From NCBI GenBank assembly GCA_023630585.1, contig CM042539.1, forward strand, positions 27,056,255-27,120,254: a stretch of DNA of 64,000 nt, written 5' to 3'. Below, in pieces: positions 31,725-42,200 of this stretch. Position 1 is the stretch's first letter, and each line of letters starts with the position of its first letter. The stretch comes from Cranoglanis bouderius (taxonomy: Eukaryota > Chordata > Actinopteri > Siluriformes > Cranoglanididae). A program made the position numbers and the translations under genes. The notes below the pieces were generated by a model. It searched no databases. It saw only the letters and a list, made by a program, of their open reading frames with translations, and had not been told where the DNA came from.

Positions 31725-32954
31725 ATGTCCAGATTTCACTCCTGCTCCCAATCCTGTCCTCAGTCCTGCTTCCCAATCCTGTCCTCAGTCCTGCTTCCCA
31801 ATCCTGTCCTCAGTCCTGCTTCCCAATCCTGTCCTCAGTCCTGCTTCCCAATCCTGTCCTCAGTCCTGCTTCCCAATCCTGTCCTCAGTCCTGCTTCCCA
31901 ATCCGGTTCTCAGTCCTGCTTCCCAGTCCGGTTCCTACTCCGGTTCTCAGTCCTGCTTCCCAGTCCGGTTCCTACTCCGGTTCTCAACCCTGCTCCCAGT
32001 CCTGCTCCCAGTCCTGCTCCCAGTCCGGTTCCCAGTCCTGCTCCCAGTCCTGTTCTCAATCCGGTTCCCAGCCCCATTACCAATCATTTCCCAAGTTCAG
32101 TTTCTGATTTTTATGAGGGCTACATGGGTTTAATTTCGGGATGGGTGTTAGCCCTCCTCCTCAGTGCAGAGGGTGTTTTCACTTCCAGCTCCACTCATAA
32201 CCCAGCTCACTCCTCAGTCTCCAGCCCTGTCTCCTCCTCAGTCTCCAGCCCTGTCTCCTCCTCTGTTTCCAACCCAACTCACTCCACTATCTCCTCCTCT
32301 GTTTCCAACCCTGTCTCCTCCTCTGTTTCCAACCCAACTCACTCCACTGTCTCTAATCCAGGAGCTGAAGCAGGTTCCAGACAGAGCGCCAGGTCACGCG
32401 CAGCTCGGAGATCCGGGCCCAGCACCAGGTCACGCACAGCTCGGAGATCCAGGCCCAGCACCAGGTCACGCGCAGCTCGGAGATCCGGGTCCAGCTCCAG
32501 GTCACGCGCAGCTCGGAGACCCAGGCCGAGCACCAGGTCACGCGCAACTCCGAGACCCAGGTCGAGCATCAGGTCACGCGCTACTCCACGATCCAGGCCG
32601 AGCATCAGTCCTCGTCCAAGTCCTCGTCCAAGTCCTCGTCACGACGCGGTCGACTCTGGCTGCGGGACATTAAATTGCACCAGCCTCGGTTCCAGGGGGG
32701 CAGATGTGCTAATCTTGCCCAGGGGTCCGGGTCCGCCAGAACGGACAAAACTTGCGGCGCGTCGGGAGCCGCGCCTTAGGGGGGGGGCTCTGTTAGAGCT
32801 CTCGCCAATCGCTGCTCCGGGAAGGAGCAGCATGAATCGCTGCCCCGCTAAGGAGCACCATGTCTACGCGCTTTCTAGCGCTAGTATTAAAAAAGAACTC
32901 TCCGCTGGACATTCTGATAACAAAGACTCTGGTTTTGTTTACGTTGCCATGTGA
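31725..32954 (+). CDS. Pro-rich and Ser/Arg-rich downstream part of the copy 1 ORF
   Basis: The open frame continues the element's protein after frame slippage in a ~25-base minisatellite (31,740-31,910). It holds Pro/Ser-Pro dipeptide repeats, then a hydrophobic segment YMGLISGWVLALLLSAEG (32,121-32,174). A Ser/Val tract follows (HSSVSSPVSSSVSS), then 36-base repeats of the SRAARRSGPSTR type (32,385-32,610), and a C-terminus with ILPRGPGPPE. The last two features recur in copy 2 in the same order (48,275-48,960). The reading frame runs on into the 3' LTR, so the true end is unsure. Probably part of one protein with the Gag-zinc finger rather than a separate gene; the first ATG has no special support. 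Confidence 0.55.
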   Translation: MSRFHSCSQSCPQSCFPILSSVLLPNPVLSPASQSCPQSCFPILSSVLLPNPVLSPASQSGSQSCFPVRFLLRFSVLLPSPVPTPVLNPAPSPAPSPAPSPVPSPAPSPVLNPVPSPITNHFPSSVSDFYEGYMGLISGWVLALLLSAEGVFTSSSTHNPAHSSVSSPVSSSVSSPVSSSVSNPTHSTISSSVSNPVSSSVSNPTHSTVSNPGAEAGSRQSARSRAARRSGPSTRSRTARRSRPSTRSRAARRSGSSSRSRAARRPRPSTRSRATPRPRSSIRSRATPRSRPSISPRPSPRPSPRHDAVDSGCGTLNCTSLGSRGADVLILPRGPGPPERTKLAARREPRLRGGALLELSPIAAPGRSSMNRCPAKEHHVYALSSASIKKELSAGHSDNKDSGFVYVAM

Positions 32955-33415
32955 TTCTTTGTTTTTGTTTACATCATGTCTCTGCCCCCATTTCCTCATT
33001 GGTTCTATGGTTATCTTCTAATTATTATTTCCAGGTGTCATATATTACTTCTGATTCGCGCGTAATTTCCGTGGATACTAAAACCCCTAAATTTGTCCAG
33101 ATCTTTGCGGAGTATTGAGTTATATTGAGTTAGATCGAACGAAAATGATATTGAACTGAACTGTAAACCTTGCGATTTGTCTTCTTGGATTTTTGCCCGG
33201 TAAACCTTGCGATTTGTCTTCCTGGATTTTTGCCCTGTAAACCTTGCCATTTGTCTTCCTGGATTTTTGCCCTGTAAACCTTGCGATTGCTCTTTATTTA
33301 TTATGTTGATGTTTTCACTTTTGAATGTGCCTGATGTTTTTTTTGTTTCTAATAAACTGACCACTTTCCCCTGCGAGTGCATCCTATCTGACTCTTCACC
33401 CCAAGTATCGTAACA
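32791..33415 (+). repeat. 3' LTR of copy 1
   Basis: 625 bases, very similar to the 5' LTR but with three rather than four full copies of the ~37-base unit and an extra short segment near 32,831-32,858. High LTR-LTR identity indicates a recent insertion. Confidence 0.85.
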
Positions 33416-33427
33416 CGTAACACTTTG

Positions 33428-34130
33428 TCTCTGGAGTTTTTTAACTTAGGCTGGAGAGATTTTTTTCCACAACACTAGCTCACACAGTAAGTTTTTACAG
33501 GTAAAACGGTTGAAACTGAAACGCTAACATCCTCTCATGCTGATCAGGAGTAGTGTGTAAGGTGTACAAGGTGTGTAACTGTCTTTATGAGTTTAAAGTT
33601 GCGTTAACATGATATGAGCAGAGCATGAGGACATTATTTGTAGAATAGCAATATATCTCTCTCAAGTGCTCTGGCTTATACGTGAGCTCTCAACCAATGA
33701 TGCACTGGAGCTACGCAAGGACTGCCTCCCTCATTTCCATGTTACACAAGGAAAAGTATAAATAAATGAATGTAGAAATAAATAAATATGGAAATAAATA
33801 CATGCAGGAATAAATAAATATAAAAATAAATAAACACATTTTTTTTTTAAATTTCATATAAAAATAAATGGGAAAAAATAAATAAAAGAATAAATAAATA
33901 AATAAAAGAATAAATAAAAGTTAAAGAGTAAAAATAAATGAAGGAAAAAGTAATACAAAAATAATTTAGGATTAAATTTAATTAAAAATGAATTATATTT
34001 GTTTTATCAGGTCATTTATTCCTTTAGTTATTTTCATATTATCTATATATTTATTTATCTATATATTTATTTATTTATTTTTAATTTCTGCAGGTTTGGT
34101 TCTCCGTACACAGTAGGCAAAAAGAAGTAC
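33428..34130. repeat. AT-rich stretch with (AAATAA)n-like repeats
   Basis: 33,755-33,960 is built from imperfect aataaat units; 34,050-34,090 from (tttat)n. No gene. Confidence 0.7.
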
Positions 34131-34750
34131 GCCAGAAGGGTATGTCCGAATTCTCAGTAGGCGAGAAATACCCGGATGGCGTACTGCTTCTGGAGAGATT
34201 TTGTAGTATGCAGCCGATGGACACTATGCGAGTCAAAAAAAATCCCATAATGCAACGGGACTGGTGCCCACTGACGAGCTCAGGAAAAAAATCGCAGAAG
34301 ACAGCGTATCAGATCTTTTTTTTAAGTATTAAACCTTGCTTAAACAGGACTTGTTTCAAAATACCAGAATAAAATATTAACTTGTTGAAGGTTTAAACAA
34401 AAAAACAGTTGTCACAGCGTTTGGAACCTTTTTTTGTGATCTCCATCATGCTTTAGCCGGCCAAGCTAACGGCAACGAATTTACCTCAGCCTGTTAACCC
34501 CGCCCACATTAAACTGCTAATTCAGTTAACTTTCCTGATGTGCATTTTACCGTTAGTGCGGTTGCTTTAATCTGGTGGTCCCTTTAAGATTTTAGCGTTT
34601 ATGATGCCGTCGAATGTCACATGACAATACCGACATGGCGGATGTAGTATGTCCGGGATTGTAGTTATACACATACTGATTAGTTCGTACTGTTTCAACG
34701 GCCGTGCAGTCACAGTACGCGATTTCGGACGCAGCCACTTGTCTTATGCC

Positions 34751-34840
34751 GCAGTCACACTAGGCCTGAAGCATGCGTATTTTTGTCGGATGCCGTTGCG
34801 AATATGGGCGGGAACGGGATAAAAGCCTAGTGTGACCGCT
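34751..34840. mobile_element. Short MITE
   Basis: Inverted ends GCAGTCACACTAGGC (left) and GCCTAGTGTGACCGC (right), 90 bases in all. No coding potential. Confidence 0.6.
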
Positions 34841-35834
34841 GAATTAATAAGCGAGTCACTGAATCATTCATTCAACCGATTCGTTCAGAACCGCTGATTC
34901 GGTCATGAACGAATCAAGTGATTCTCTTTATGAATGGCTCACTGAATCACTCACTCGAGTCGTTCAAAAACGCCGAATCATTCAAGAACGAAATTTCACT
35001 CTGTGTTGCTGGGAGACCCAACTGTCCTTCTTTGTTTAGAACTATTTTATTTCGTTGGCGGAGCAAAAACAGTCAAAATTGACAATACTGTATTTAAAAA
35101 TGGTCACTTAATATTAACTTATTGTTTATTGAAATATTGTATGAAATTAATATAAAAAAATAATATAAAAAACAAAAACTCATACAGAGGCAATTCATAT
35201 CTTGAATTTTGGTGGCATTTTTACTAATTTTGGTGTAATTTCTGACCCTGCACAACCCTATTTTACGCCAACGCCAGACTAGTTAGCATGTTGTTAAGCT
35301 TAATGATGGTCTATTGCATAAGTTAGGCTGGCTGTATTTGGATGTTGTAATAGTGGTATAATTTCACAGAAGCTTAGGGCAAATACTATGGTTACCTGGC
35401 TGTCACCAATGGAGGCAGGTCAGGGAGATGTGGATGCTGCTCGGTTTGAGTGCGTTAACTGTGGTGGCTGTGACGAGGGATGTCAAAGAGGGAGCGGCAG
35501 GGGTTTGTGTGGTCTCGCAGAATTAGAACTTAAATGCAGTTGTCTGGCACATGCTTAATTAAGAATTGATGCCATGGGCCAAATTTAAATAAAAACTAAA
35601 ATATAAAATTAAAAAAAGGAAAAAAAATGTGTTGCAAAAAGGGCACTTATCTAGTCAGAGGCCAAAAGGGCAGGTGCTTGAGCACCACCTGGGGTCTTAT
35701 CTGTGCACGTGCCTGACACAGTCGTTCAATATGATTATTTTTGATTTGTTGACTTTAAAGTCCGAAAATGTAGACTGAGCTCTGTTCACCCTCTTCAAGC
35801 CATTGAAGTAGTCTTGGAATAGAAGTTGCTCTTC

Positions 35835-35940
35835 TTTTTTTTTTTTATGTAGACTTCTTTTATTTTAAGTTGACTTCTTTATTTTTAAAGTTGATTTTTT
35901 TTTTTAAAATTGACTTCTTTATTTTTTTTTTTAAATCGGA
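35835..35940 (-). repeat. Minisatellite, reverse-complement unit of the 26,259 repeat
   Basis: Units of 'aaagttgacttctttatttt' with long T runs. Identical in kind, but opposite in orientation, to 26,259-26,375. Confidence 0.7.
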
Positions 35941-36170
35941 CCTTTTTTTTTTTTTTTAGATGCCTTGCCCTTCTTGGCCACCATAGCTTTGTAACCAATG
36001 GTTGGATATATGGGTGGACATCATAATGAGTGAAAAAGGTGAAACCAAAAAGTCTATGTGGCCCTCTTGTGGCTGCCCACCCATTCCAATGTTAATGAAT
36101 AAAAAATGAGCCTCCCTTACATTTTAAGCTACATCTCCACAAATTATTTTTTGGGAATAGTGTTTTTTTT

Positions 36171-36205
<35 letters not shown>

Positions 36206-36570
36206 GAAGCTTTTACAAGCTTGTTAAGGCCAGTTACTCCTTTTAAAAAAATAAATAATCATGGAGAGCAACAATTTCTGCTGTGTAAATGTTGACTGAT
36301 CTTCACCAGTAAATTTTCAGTTGGTACATTACATTAGTTACTTATACTTCATTCATTTTTAGCTCAGATAGCCATGACTCAACTCTCTAAAATAATTTCC
36401 TGACAGTGACAGCGATAAGTTATACACCTTCAATTTATCATTTTACATATTAATCAGTTAATAACACTGTAATTACTCTTGCTCCAATTATGATCTAGTG
36501 TGCAATCTCAGTCAAGATGGTGACTTAAATTTTTTTTAAGTTGTGGGGTGTGGGTACTCTTTTTCTTTCC

Positions 36571-36775
36571 CTATGGCTTCAGCAACCCCCGGCTACTGCA
36601 GTACCCCAGGTACTGTGCCTTGGTCAGCCTCAGGTGACATTTACATGGGTTGGCCGTTAGCCTGGCTTTCCGGAGCTTGCCCAGGACCTCCCTGAGGTGG
36701 TGCAGGTGATCTGACCAGGTGGTAGAATGGATTACGACATTATCCAGGTAGGACGCTGCGAACTGTATATATATA
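36571..36775 (-). mobile_element. Ty3/gypsy reverse transcriptase fragment
   Basis: The minus strand encodes ASYLDNVVIHSTTWSDHLHH, then LREVLGKLRKARLTANP and the KCHLRLTKAQYLGY segment. This is the RT region that follows the catalytic YLDD box; here the box reads YLDN, so an active-site aspartate is lost. Only about 65 codons remain. Confidence 0.85.
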
Positions 36776-37165
36776 AAAGGGCGCATCCAGCAGACTGAGG
36801 TGAGCATGTCCTCTGTTACTCTCACAAGTAACACATGTCTCTCTCTCTCTCTCTCTCCTTCCCTCTCTCCCTCCATCCCTCCCGTAGACGACAACAACGC
36901 TCCCCTTCCTCCCTGTACTCCACTTCTGTTGCTCTGGGCGCCGCCTCAACGCTGCTGCTACCCGCACGCCACTCCCCATGCCAGGAAGGCCATGCTACGA
37001 TCCTGTATTCTTCACTTTTGCACCTATCACCTCCACGCACCGAGTTTTATTCAAAATAAAAGAGCACTTTTCCCCACGTCTGCCTCCTGTGTGTCTGTGT
37101 TCTGTCCTGCCTCAGCTCTGAGTAGCCCCAAGTGGAATCATGAAGACTTACAATTGACTTAGGTA
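36776..37165 (+). mobile_element. Probable LTR fragment of a gypsy element
   Basis: Pyrimidine-rich (ct)n at 36,838-36,870, then 'aataaaagagcacttttccc' at 37,055 and 'gtgttctgtcctgcc', arranged like a polyadenylation signal in R/U5. Opposite strand to the RT fragment, so a rearranged remnant. Confidence 0.4.
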
Positions 37166-37179
37166 GTTTCTGTAGAATT

Positions 37180-38020
37180 TTAGGCAGATGCTTTGAGGTT
37201 AACATGCTAATGTAATTCTTAGTAAAGCCTGCAGATGTCAGTAGCCTACTGATGCAAAACACACTAATTTGCATATTTCTCTGTTGTGAGTACCTGAACA
37301 GTCAGAGTGAGCTCCTAAATGACTGCTAAATGTTCTTAAACGATGCATCTTATTGAAAGCTGATAGTCTATACATCCCAACCTTGATTTTTTTTATTTAG
37401 AAAAGACAAATGTTTATTTTTGTGACAACAGTGAATCTGTTTGTTCCACAGTTCAAAATCAGCCAGAATCAATAACATTGACCATAAAATACACAAATAT
37501 GTTGACGTAAAATATCTAGCTCTACTATACATTCAAGCAACACTTTTAGATCATATTATATTTTGCATAATCTGTTTAAAGTGAATAAAAAGATTAAATT
37601 TGTCCAATAAAAAGTCACAGAAACAATACAGGAAGAGAAAACAATCATATTATATTATACAATTTCCTCATTAGTCATAATATAAAAGGCACTGATTTTA
37701 TAATTGTCTCCATTACACAACGTAAGAAACTAAGACAGCTACCTTTCAGTGCATTTGACGTCTCTCCTACTCGCTACACTCCAGTCCAGTACTTCCTGAA
37801 TCTTGGTCTGAATCTTGGTCTGAATCTTGGTGATCCTTTGATCTCATGCAACTGTGAAGCACAGGGTGTAAAAAAGTCTCTGTTAATCCCAAACCATAAC
37901 CATTAGCTGGAGTTCTTTCTGGACACTGCTTTATTGTGAATCAGACATTCAAAAAACAGACCCTCTCAATACATTTATGTAAATAAACCCTCTCAATTCA
38001 TTTATGTAAATACTCAGATG
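37180..38020 (-). pseudogene. Short-form rapunzel ghost: flanks kept, coding part lost
   Basis: 37,190-37,330 matches 6,710-6,830; 37,500-37,830 matches the 3' UTR and last codons of the gene at 7,308 ('ctcctactcgctaca', 'cttggtctgaat'); 37,840-38,015 matches 8,770-8,930 of its intron ('gtctctgttaatc', 'ctctcaatacatttatgtaa'). The coding exon in between is missing apart from a few C-terminal codons. 'cttggtctgaat' is tandemly repeated at 37,801-37,830. Confidence 0.75.
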
Positions 38021-38023
38021 ATA

Positions 38024-38785
38024 CACTATATGGCCAAAGGTTTATGGTACTATCCGGTGTTACCCAGATGAGGATGGGTTCCCTTTTGAGTCTGGTTCCT
38101 CTCAAGGTTTCTTTCTTATATCATCTCAGGGAGTTTTTCCTTGCCACCGTCGCCGCTGGCTTGCTCATTGGGGATAAATTCATAAATTTAAAATCTATGT
38201 CCTGAATTTATATACTTCTGTAAAGCTGCTTTGGGACAATGTCCATTGTTAAAAGCGCTATACAAATAAACTGAACTTGAACTTGAACTTGTTTATGGAC
38301 ACTTCACCATCACACTCATATGTGGTTTTTCCACAAACTGTTGCCTCAAAGTTGGAAGCACACAATCGTAGAACGACTTTGTATGCTGCATTACAATTTC
38401 CCTTCACTGGAATTAAGAGGCCCAAAGCTGTTCCAGCATGAAAATGCCCCTGTGCACAAAGCAAGCTCCGTGAAGGCATGGTTTGCCAAAGCTGAAGTGG
38501 AAGAACTCAACTGGCCTGCACAGAGCCCTGACCTAAACACCACTGAACACTTTTGGGATGAATTGGAACACTGACTGCACCCCAGGCCTCCTCGCCTGAC
38601 ATCAGTTACTGACCTCACTAATGCTCTTGTGGCTGAATCAGCAAATCCTTACAGCCACGCTCCAAAATCTAGTGGAAATCCTTCCCAGGAGAGTGGAGGT
38701 TATTACAACAACAAACGGGGGATTCAATCTGAATGTGATGTTTAAAAAGCACCTATGGGTGTGATGGGGGTCCACAAATGTGTCA
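38024..38785 (+). mobile_element. Tc1-like element fragment with LINE insertion
   Basis: Left end CACTATATGGCCAAAGG. The plus strand keeps the transposase C-terminal region LFQHENAPVHKAS and WPAQSPDLNTTEHFWDELEH (38,430-38,574). The second catalytic aspartate of the HDN-type box reads as HEN. The right end is eroded at 'gggggtccacaaatg'. Confidence 0.8.
38048..38290 (+). mobile_element. L2-type LINE 3' end
   Basis: 5'-truncated 3' UTR ('ccttgccaccgtcgccgctg', 'aaagctgctttgggacaatg') ending in a (acttga)n tail. Target-site duplication GTTTATGG at 38,040-38,047 and 38,291-38,298 splits the Tc1-like end. Confidence 0.85.
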
Positions 38786-39260
38786 GGGGTCCACAAATGT
38801 TACTTGTTTTTCAAGGTTTTGTTGTTTGTTTTGCACATCACCTTAATAAATCTGCACTTGCATCTATTGCCTCTTCAGTTACATGAGAGTAGTCTTGACC
38901 TCTACCGGATCTCTGCACTGGCCACAAATCAATGCAGAATTAAGACACAAAACCAAATATTCACATGAAATCTGATGTCTGACTTATATAAACTTTATAA
39001 GTCAGGATTCAGGGTAATTACTACAGAGTATGCAAAGATTAAGTGCAATAATGAAATCTTACAGAACATTATTTAAAAGAAAAATATATGGAACTTCTTT
39101 TTTTCTACTATGGAACTTCTTTTCAGTTCTTAATAAAATAAGTAACAGCCTGTAAGAACATTTTTTATGAACTTTATAACTATAAAACTGAGGCCTGATG
39201 TGGAAAAACAACCTTTGCAAAACTCTCTTTTGAATATTGGCAGCATGATAGCAAATTGCA
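38786..39260. other. No gene recognised
   Basis: AT-rich spacer between two Tc1-like elements; no coding signal. Confidence 0.3.
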
Positions 39261-42200
39261 CAGTGGTGCTTGAAAGTTTGTGAACCTTTTACATTTTTTT
39301 TTTAATATATCTGCTTAAATAAGACCATCAGATTGTCATACAAGTCCTAAAAGTAGATAAAGAGAATCCAATTCAAGTTCAAGTTCAAGTGGCTTTATTG
39401 TCATTTCAATCATATACAGCTGGTACAGTACACAGTGAAACGAAACAACGTTCCTCCAGGACCATGGTGCTACATAAAACAACACACTAATCCACATGAG
39501 ACGACACAGAACTAAAGAGCTACACATTCTACATAAAGTGCATGTGCAAACAACACAAGACAGTACAGTAACTACTAAAACAGGACAATGGGAACAGTAA
39601 GTAACAGTGTTGCGCTGACCAGTACACAGTTCTAGTGTGAAAGTGTCAGATATAATAGGTAGTGCAAAAAGAGTGCAAAACAATAACAATATAATTAAAA
39701 AATGCTGTGAATCTAAACATAACATAGTATGACATCGTATTCAGCAGATTAGCTTATACCATATGTGGACATAGCAGTTATTGCAGTAGCAGCCAGGTAA
39801 AAGTGTATGATAGGGACAAGAAATGAAACATAATATTTTTATAAATTTCGCAGCAAAAGTACAGGTAGTTGTTACAAAATGTTCAAAAATTGCAAGGGGA
39901 GTGGGATGGTGTTCAATTCAGCATGAGTGTGTGTGTGTGTGTGTGTGTGCGTGTGTGTGTGGGTGTGTGTGTGTGTGTGTGTGTGCGTGTGTGTCAGTCC
40001 AGTCTCTGAGTATTGAGGAGTCTGATGGCTTGGGGGAAGAAGCTGTTACACAGTCTGGCCGTGAGGCCCCGAATGCTTCAGTACCTTTTTCCAGATGGCA
40101 GTAAGGTGAAGAGTGTGTGTGAGGGGTGTGGGATCATCCACAATGCTGGTGGCTTTGCGAATGCAGCGTGTGGTGTAAATGTCTATGATGGTGGGAAGAG
40201 AGACCCCGATGATCTTCTCAGCTGTCCTCACTACCCGCTGCAGGGTCTGGCGATCCAATACGGTGCAATTTCCGAACCAGGCAGTGATGCAACTGCTCAG
40301 GATGCTCTCAATAGTTCCTTTATAGAATGTGGTGAGGATGGGGGGTGGGAGATAGGCTTTTTTCAGCCTTCTCAGAAAGTATAGACACTGCTGGGCTTTC
40401 TTAGTGATGGAGCTGGTGTTGAGGGACCAGGTGAGGTTCTCCGGTTCTTACCAAGGAATTTGGTGCTCTTGATGATCTCCACGGAGGAGCCGTTGACGTT
40501 CAGCGGAGAGTGGTTGCTCTATGACCCCCAGTGCTCAGTGTGGTGGTGCAGGAGATGCTGTTCCCAATCCGGACTGACTGAAGTCTCCAGTCAGGAAGTC
40601 CAGAATCCAGTTGCAGAGGGAGGTGTTCAAGCCCAGCAGGTTCAGCTTTCCAATCAGGTGCTGAGGAATGATTGTGTTGAATGCTGAACTGAAGTCTATG
40701 AACAGCATTCGACGTAGGTGTCCTTTTTGTCCAGGTTGGTGAGGGCCAGATGTAGGGTGGTGGAGATGGCATCATCTGTTGAGCGATTGGGACGATATGC
40801 GAATTGCAGGGGATCCAGTGAGGGGGTCAGCAGGGTCTTGATGTGCCTCATGACGAGCCTCTCGAAGCACTTCATGATGATGGGTGTGAGTGCAACAGGA
40901 CGGTAGTCGTTGAGGCAGGACACAAGACTTGTTCGGCACAGGGACAATGGTGGTGCCCTTGAAGCATGTTGGAACAATGGCACTGCTCAGGGAGATGTTG
41001 AAGATGTCAGTGAGAACATCTGCCAGCTGGTCTGCACATCCTCTGAGCACTCTTCCATGAATGTTGTCTGGTCCAGCAGCTTTCCGTGGGTTGACTCTGA
41101 GTAGAGTTTTCCTTACATCAGCCATGGTTAGACACAGCACCTGGTCATTAGGAGGAGGGGTGGTCTTCCTCGCCCGCCGTCACACCATTCCTCAAACCGA
41201 GCGTAGAAGTTGTTCAGCACATCTGGAAGGGAGGCATCACTGTCACAGGCGAGTGATGTTGTCCTGTAGTTGTTGATGGCCTGAATGCCCTGCCACATGC
41301 GCCGCGTATCGCCGCTATCCTTGAAGTGCCTGTGGATTTTCTGGGCGTGTGCACGCTTTGCCTCTCTGATGGCCCGGGAGAGTTTGGCTCTTGCTATTCT
41401 TGGGCCGCCTTGTCACCTGTCCTGAAGGCGGAGTCTCGGGTCCTCAGCAGTGCACGCACCTCCGCAGTCATCCACAGCTTCTGGTTGGAGCGTGTAGTGA
41501 TTGTTTTGGTGACAGTGACATCATCAATGTACTTGCTGATGTAGCTGGTCATTGATGCCATGTAATCCTCCAAGTTGGTGGAGTCGCTGTTGGTTGCAGC
41601 CTCCCTGAACATGTGCCAGTCAGTGTGCTCAAAACAGTCCTGAAGAGTAGAGATGGCTCCTGCTGGCTATGTTTTCACCTGCTTCAGAACCGGTTTGTAG
41701 CATCTGACGAGCAGTCTGTATGCTGGGATTAGCATAACAGAGATGTGGTCTGAGTAGTTGAGGTGGGGGCGGGGCTGTTTGTGCCGGGGATGTTTGTGTA
41801 AACAAGATCCAGCGCGTTCGCCCCTCTCATTGCAAAGTTCACATGTTGGTGGAATTTAGGGAGCACTGATTTGAGATTCGCATGGTTGAACTCTCCGGTA
41901 ATGATAAACAGTCCATCAGGGTGTGTGTTCTGCAGTTTGCTAATAGCCCTATACAGTTCACAGAGCACCTCCTTAGCATTAGCGCTGGGGGGAATGTATA
42001 CTCCGATGATAAGTACAGTGGTGAATTCTCGTGGTAAATAAAAAGGTCTGCATCTAACAGTAACAAACTCCACCAGCGATGAGCAGTAACTGGAAATTAA
42101 ACAAATGAGACAAAAATATTATACTTGGTTATTTATTTATTGAGGAAAATTATCCAATATTTCATATCTGTGACTGGCAAAAGTACGTGAACCTCTAGGA

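Larger units (their letters stand above)
29981..33415 (+). mobile_element. Non-autonomous Tf1/sushi-like LTR retrotransposon with Gag-zinc finger ORF, copy 1
   Basis: 5' LTR 29,981-30,611, 3' LTR 32,791-33,415, both TGTTAG...GTAACA. A polypurine tract (about 32,778-32,787) abuts the 3' LTR. The primer-binding site follows the 5' LTR directly. The flanks TGTAA (29,976-29,980) and CGTAA (33,416-33,420) look like a 5-base target-site duplication with one change, placing the insertion within the end of the older solo LTR. Internal coding: Gag-like capsid, C6H2 zinc finger, Pro-rich repeats, hydrophobic segment, Ser/Arg-rich tail. No protease, RT, RNase H or integrase is present, so movement would need enzymes from another element. 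Confidence 0.85.
34131..36540. other. Repeat-derived DNA without a recognised gene
   Basis: Includes a ~90-base MITE (34,751-34,840), tandem 'gaatcattcattcaa' / 'cgttcatgaacgaatca'-type wording at 34,850-35,000, a T-rich minisatellite at 35,835-35,940 and a (tttct)n run at 36,165-36,205. Open frames are short. Confidence 0.4.

Noticed and set aside
31069..31751. Long minus-strand open frames opposite the Gag-finger ORF (also 47,276-47,741 and 48,315-48,836).
   Set aside because: Shadows of the plus-strand coding repeats; the plus-strand frame holds the recognisable domains.
27760..35720. Similar words 'gcaggtgctcaagca' at 27,763 and its inverse at 35,670 as possible ends of one large transposon.
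   Set aside because: The match is too short and flanking sequence does not extend it.
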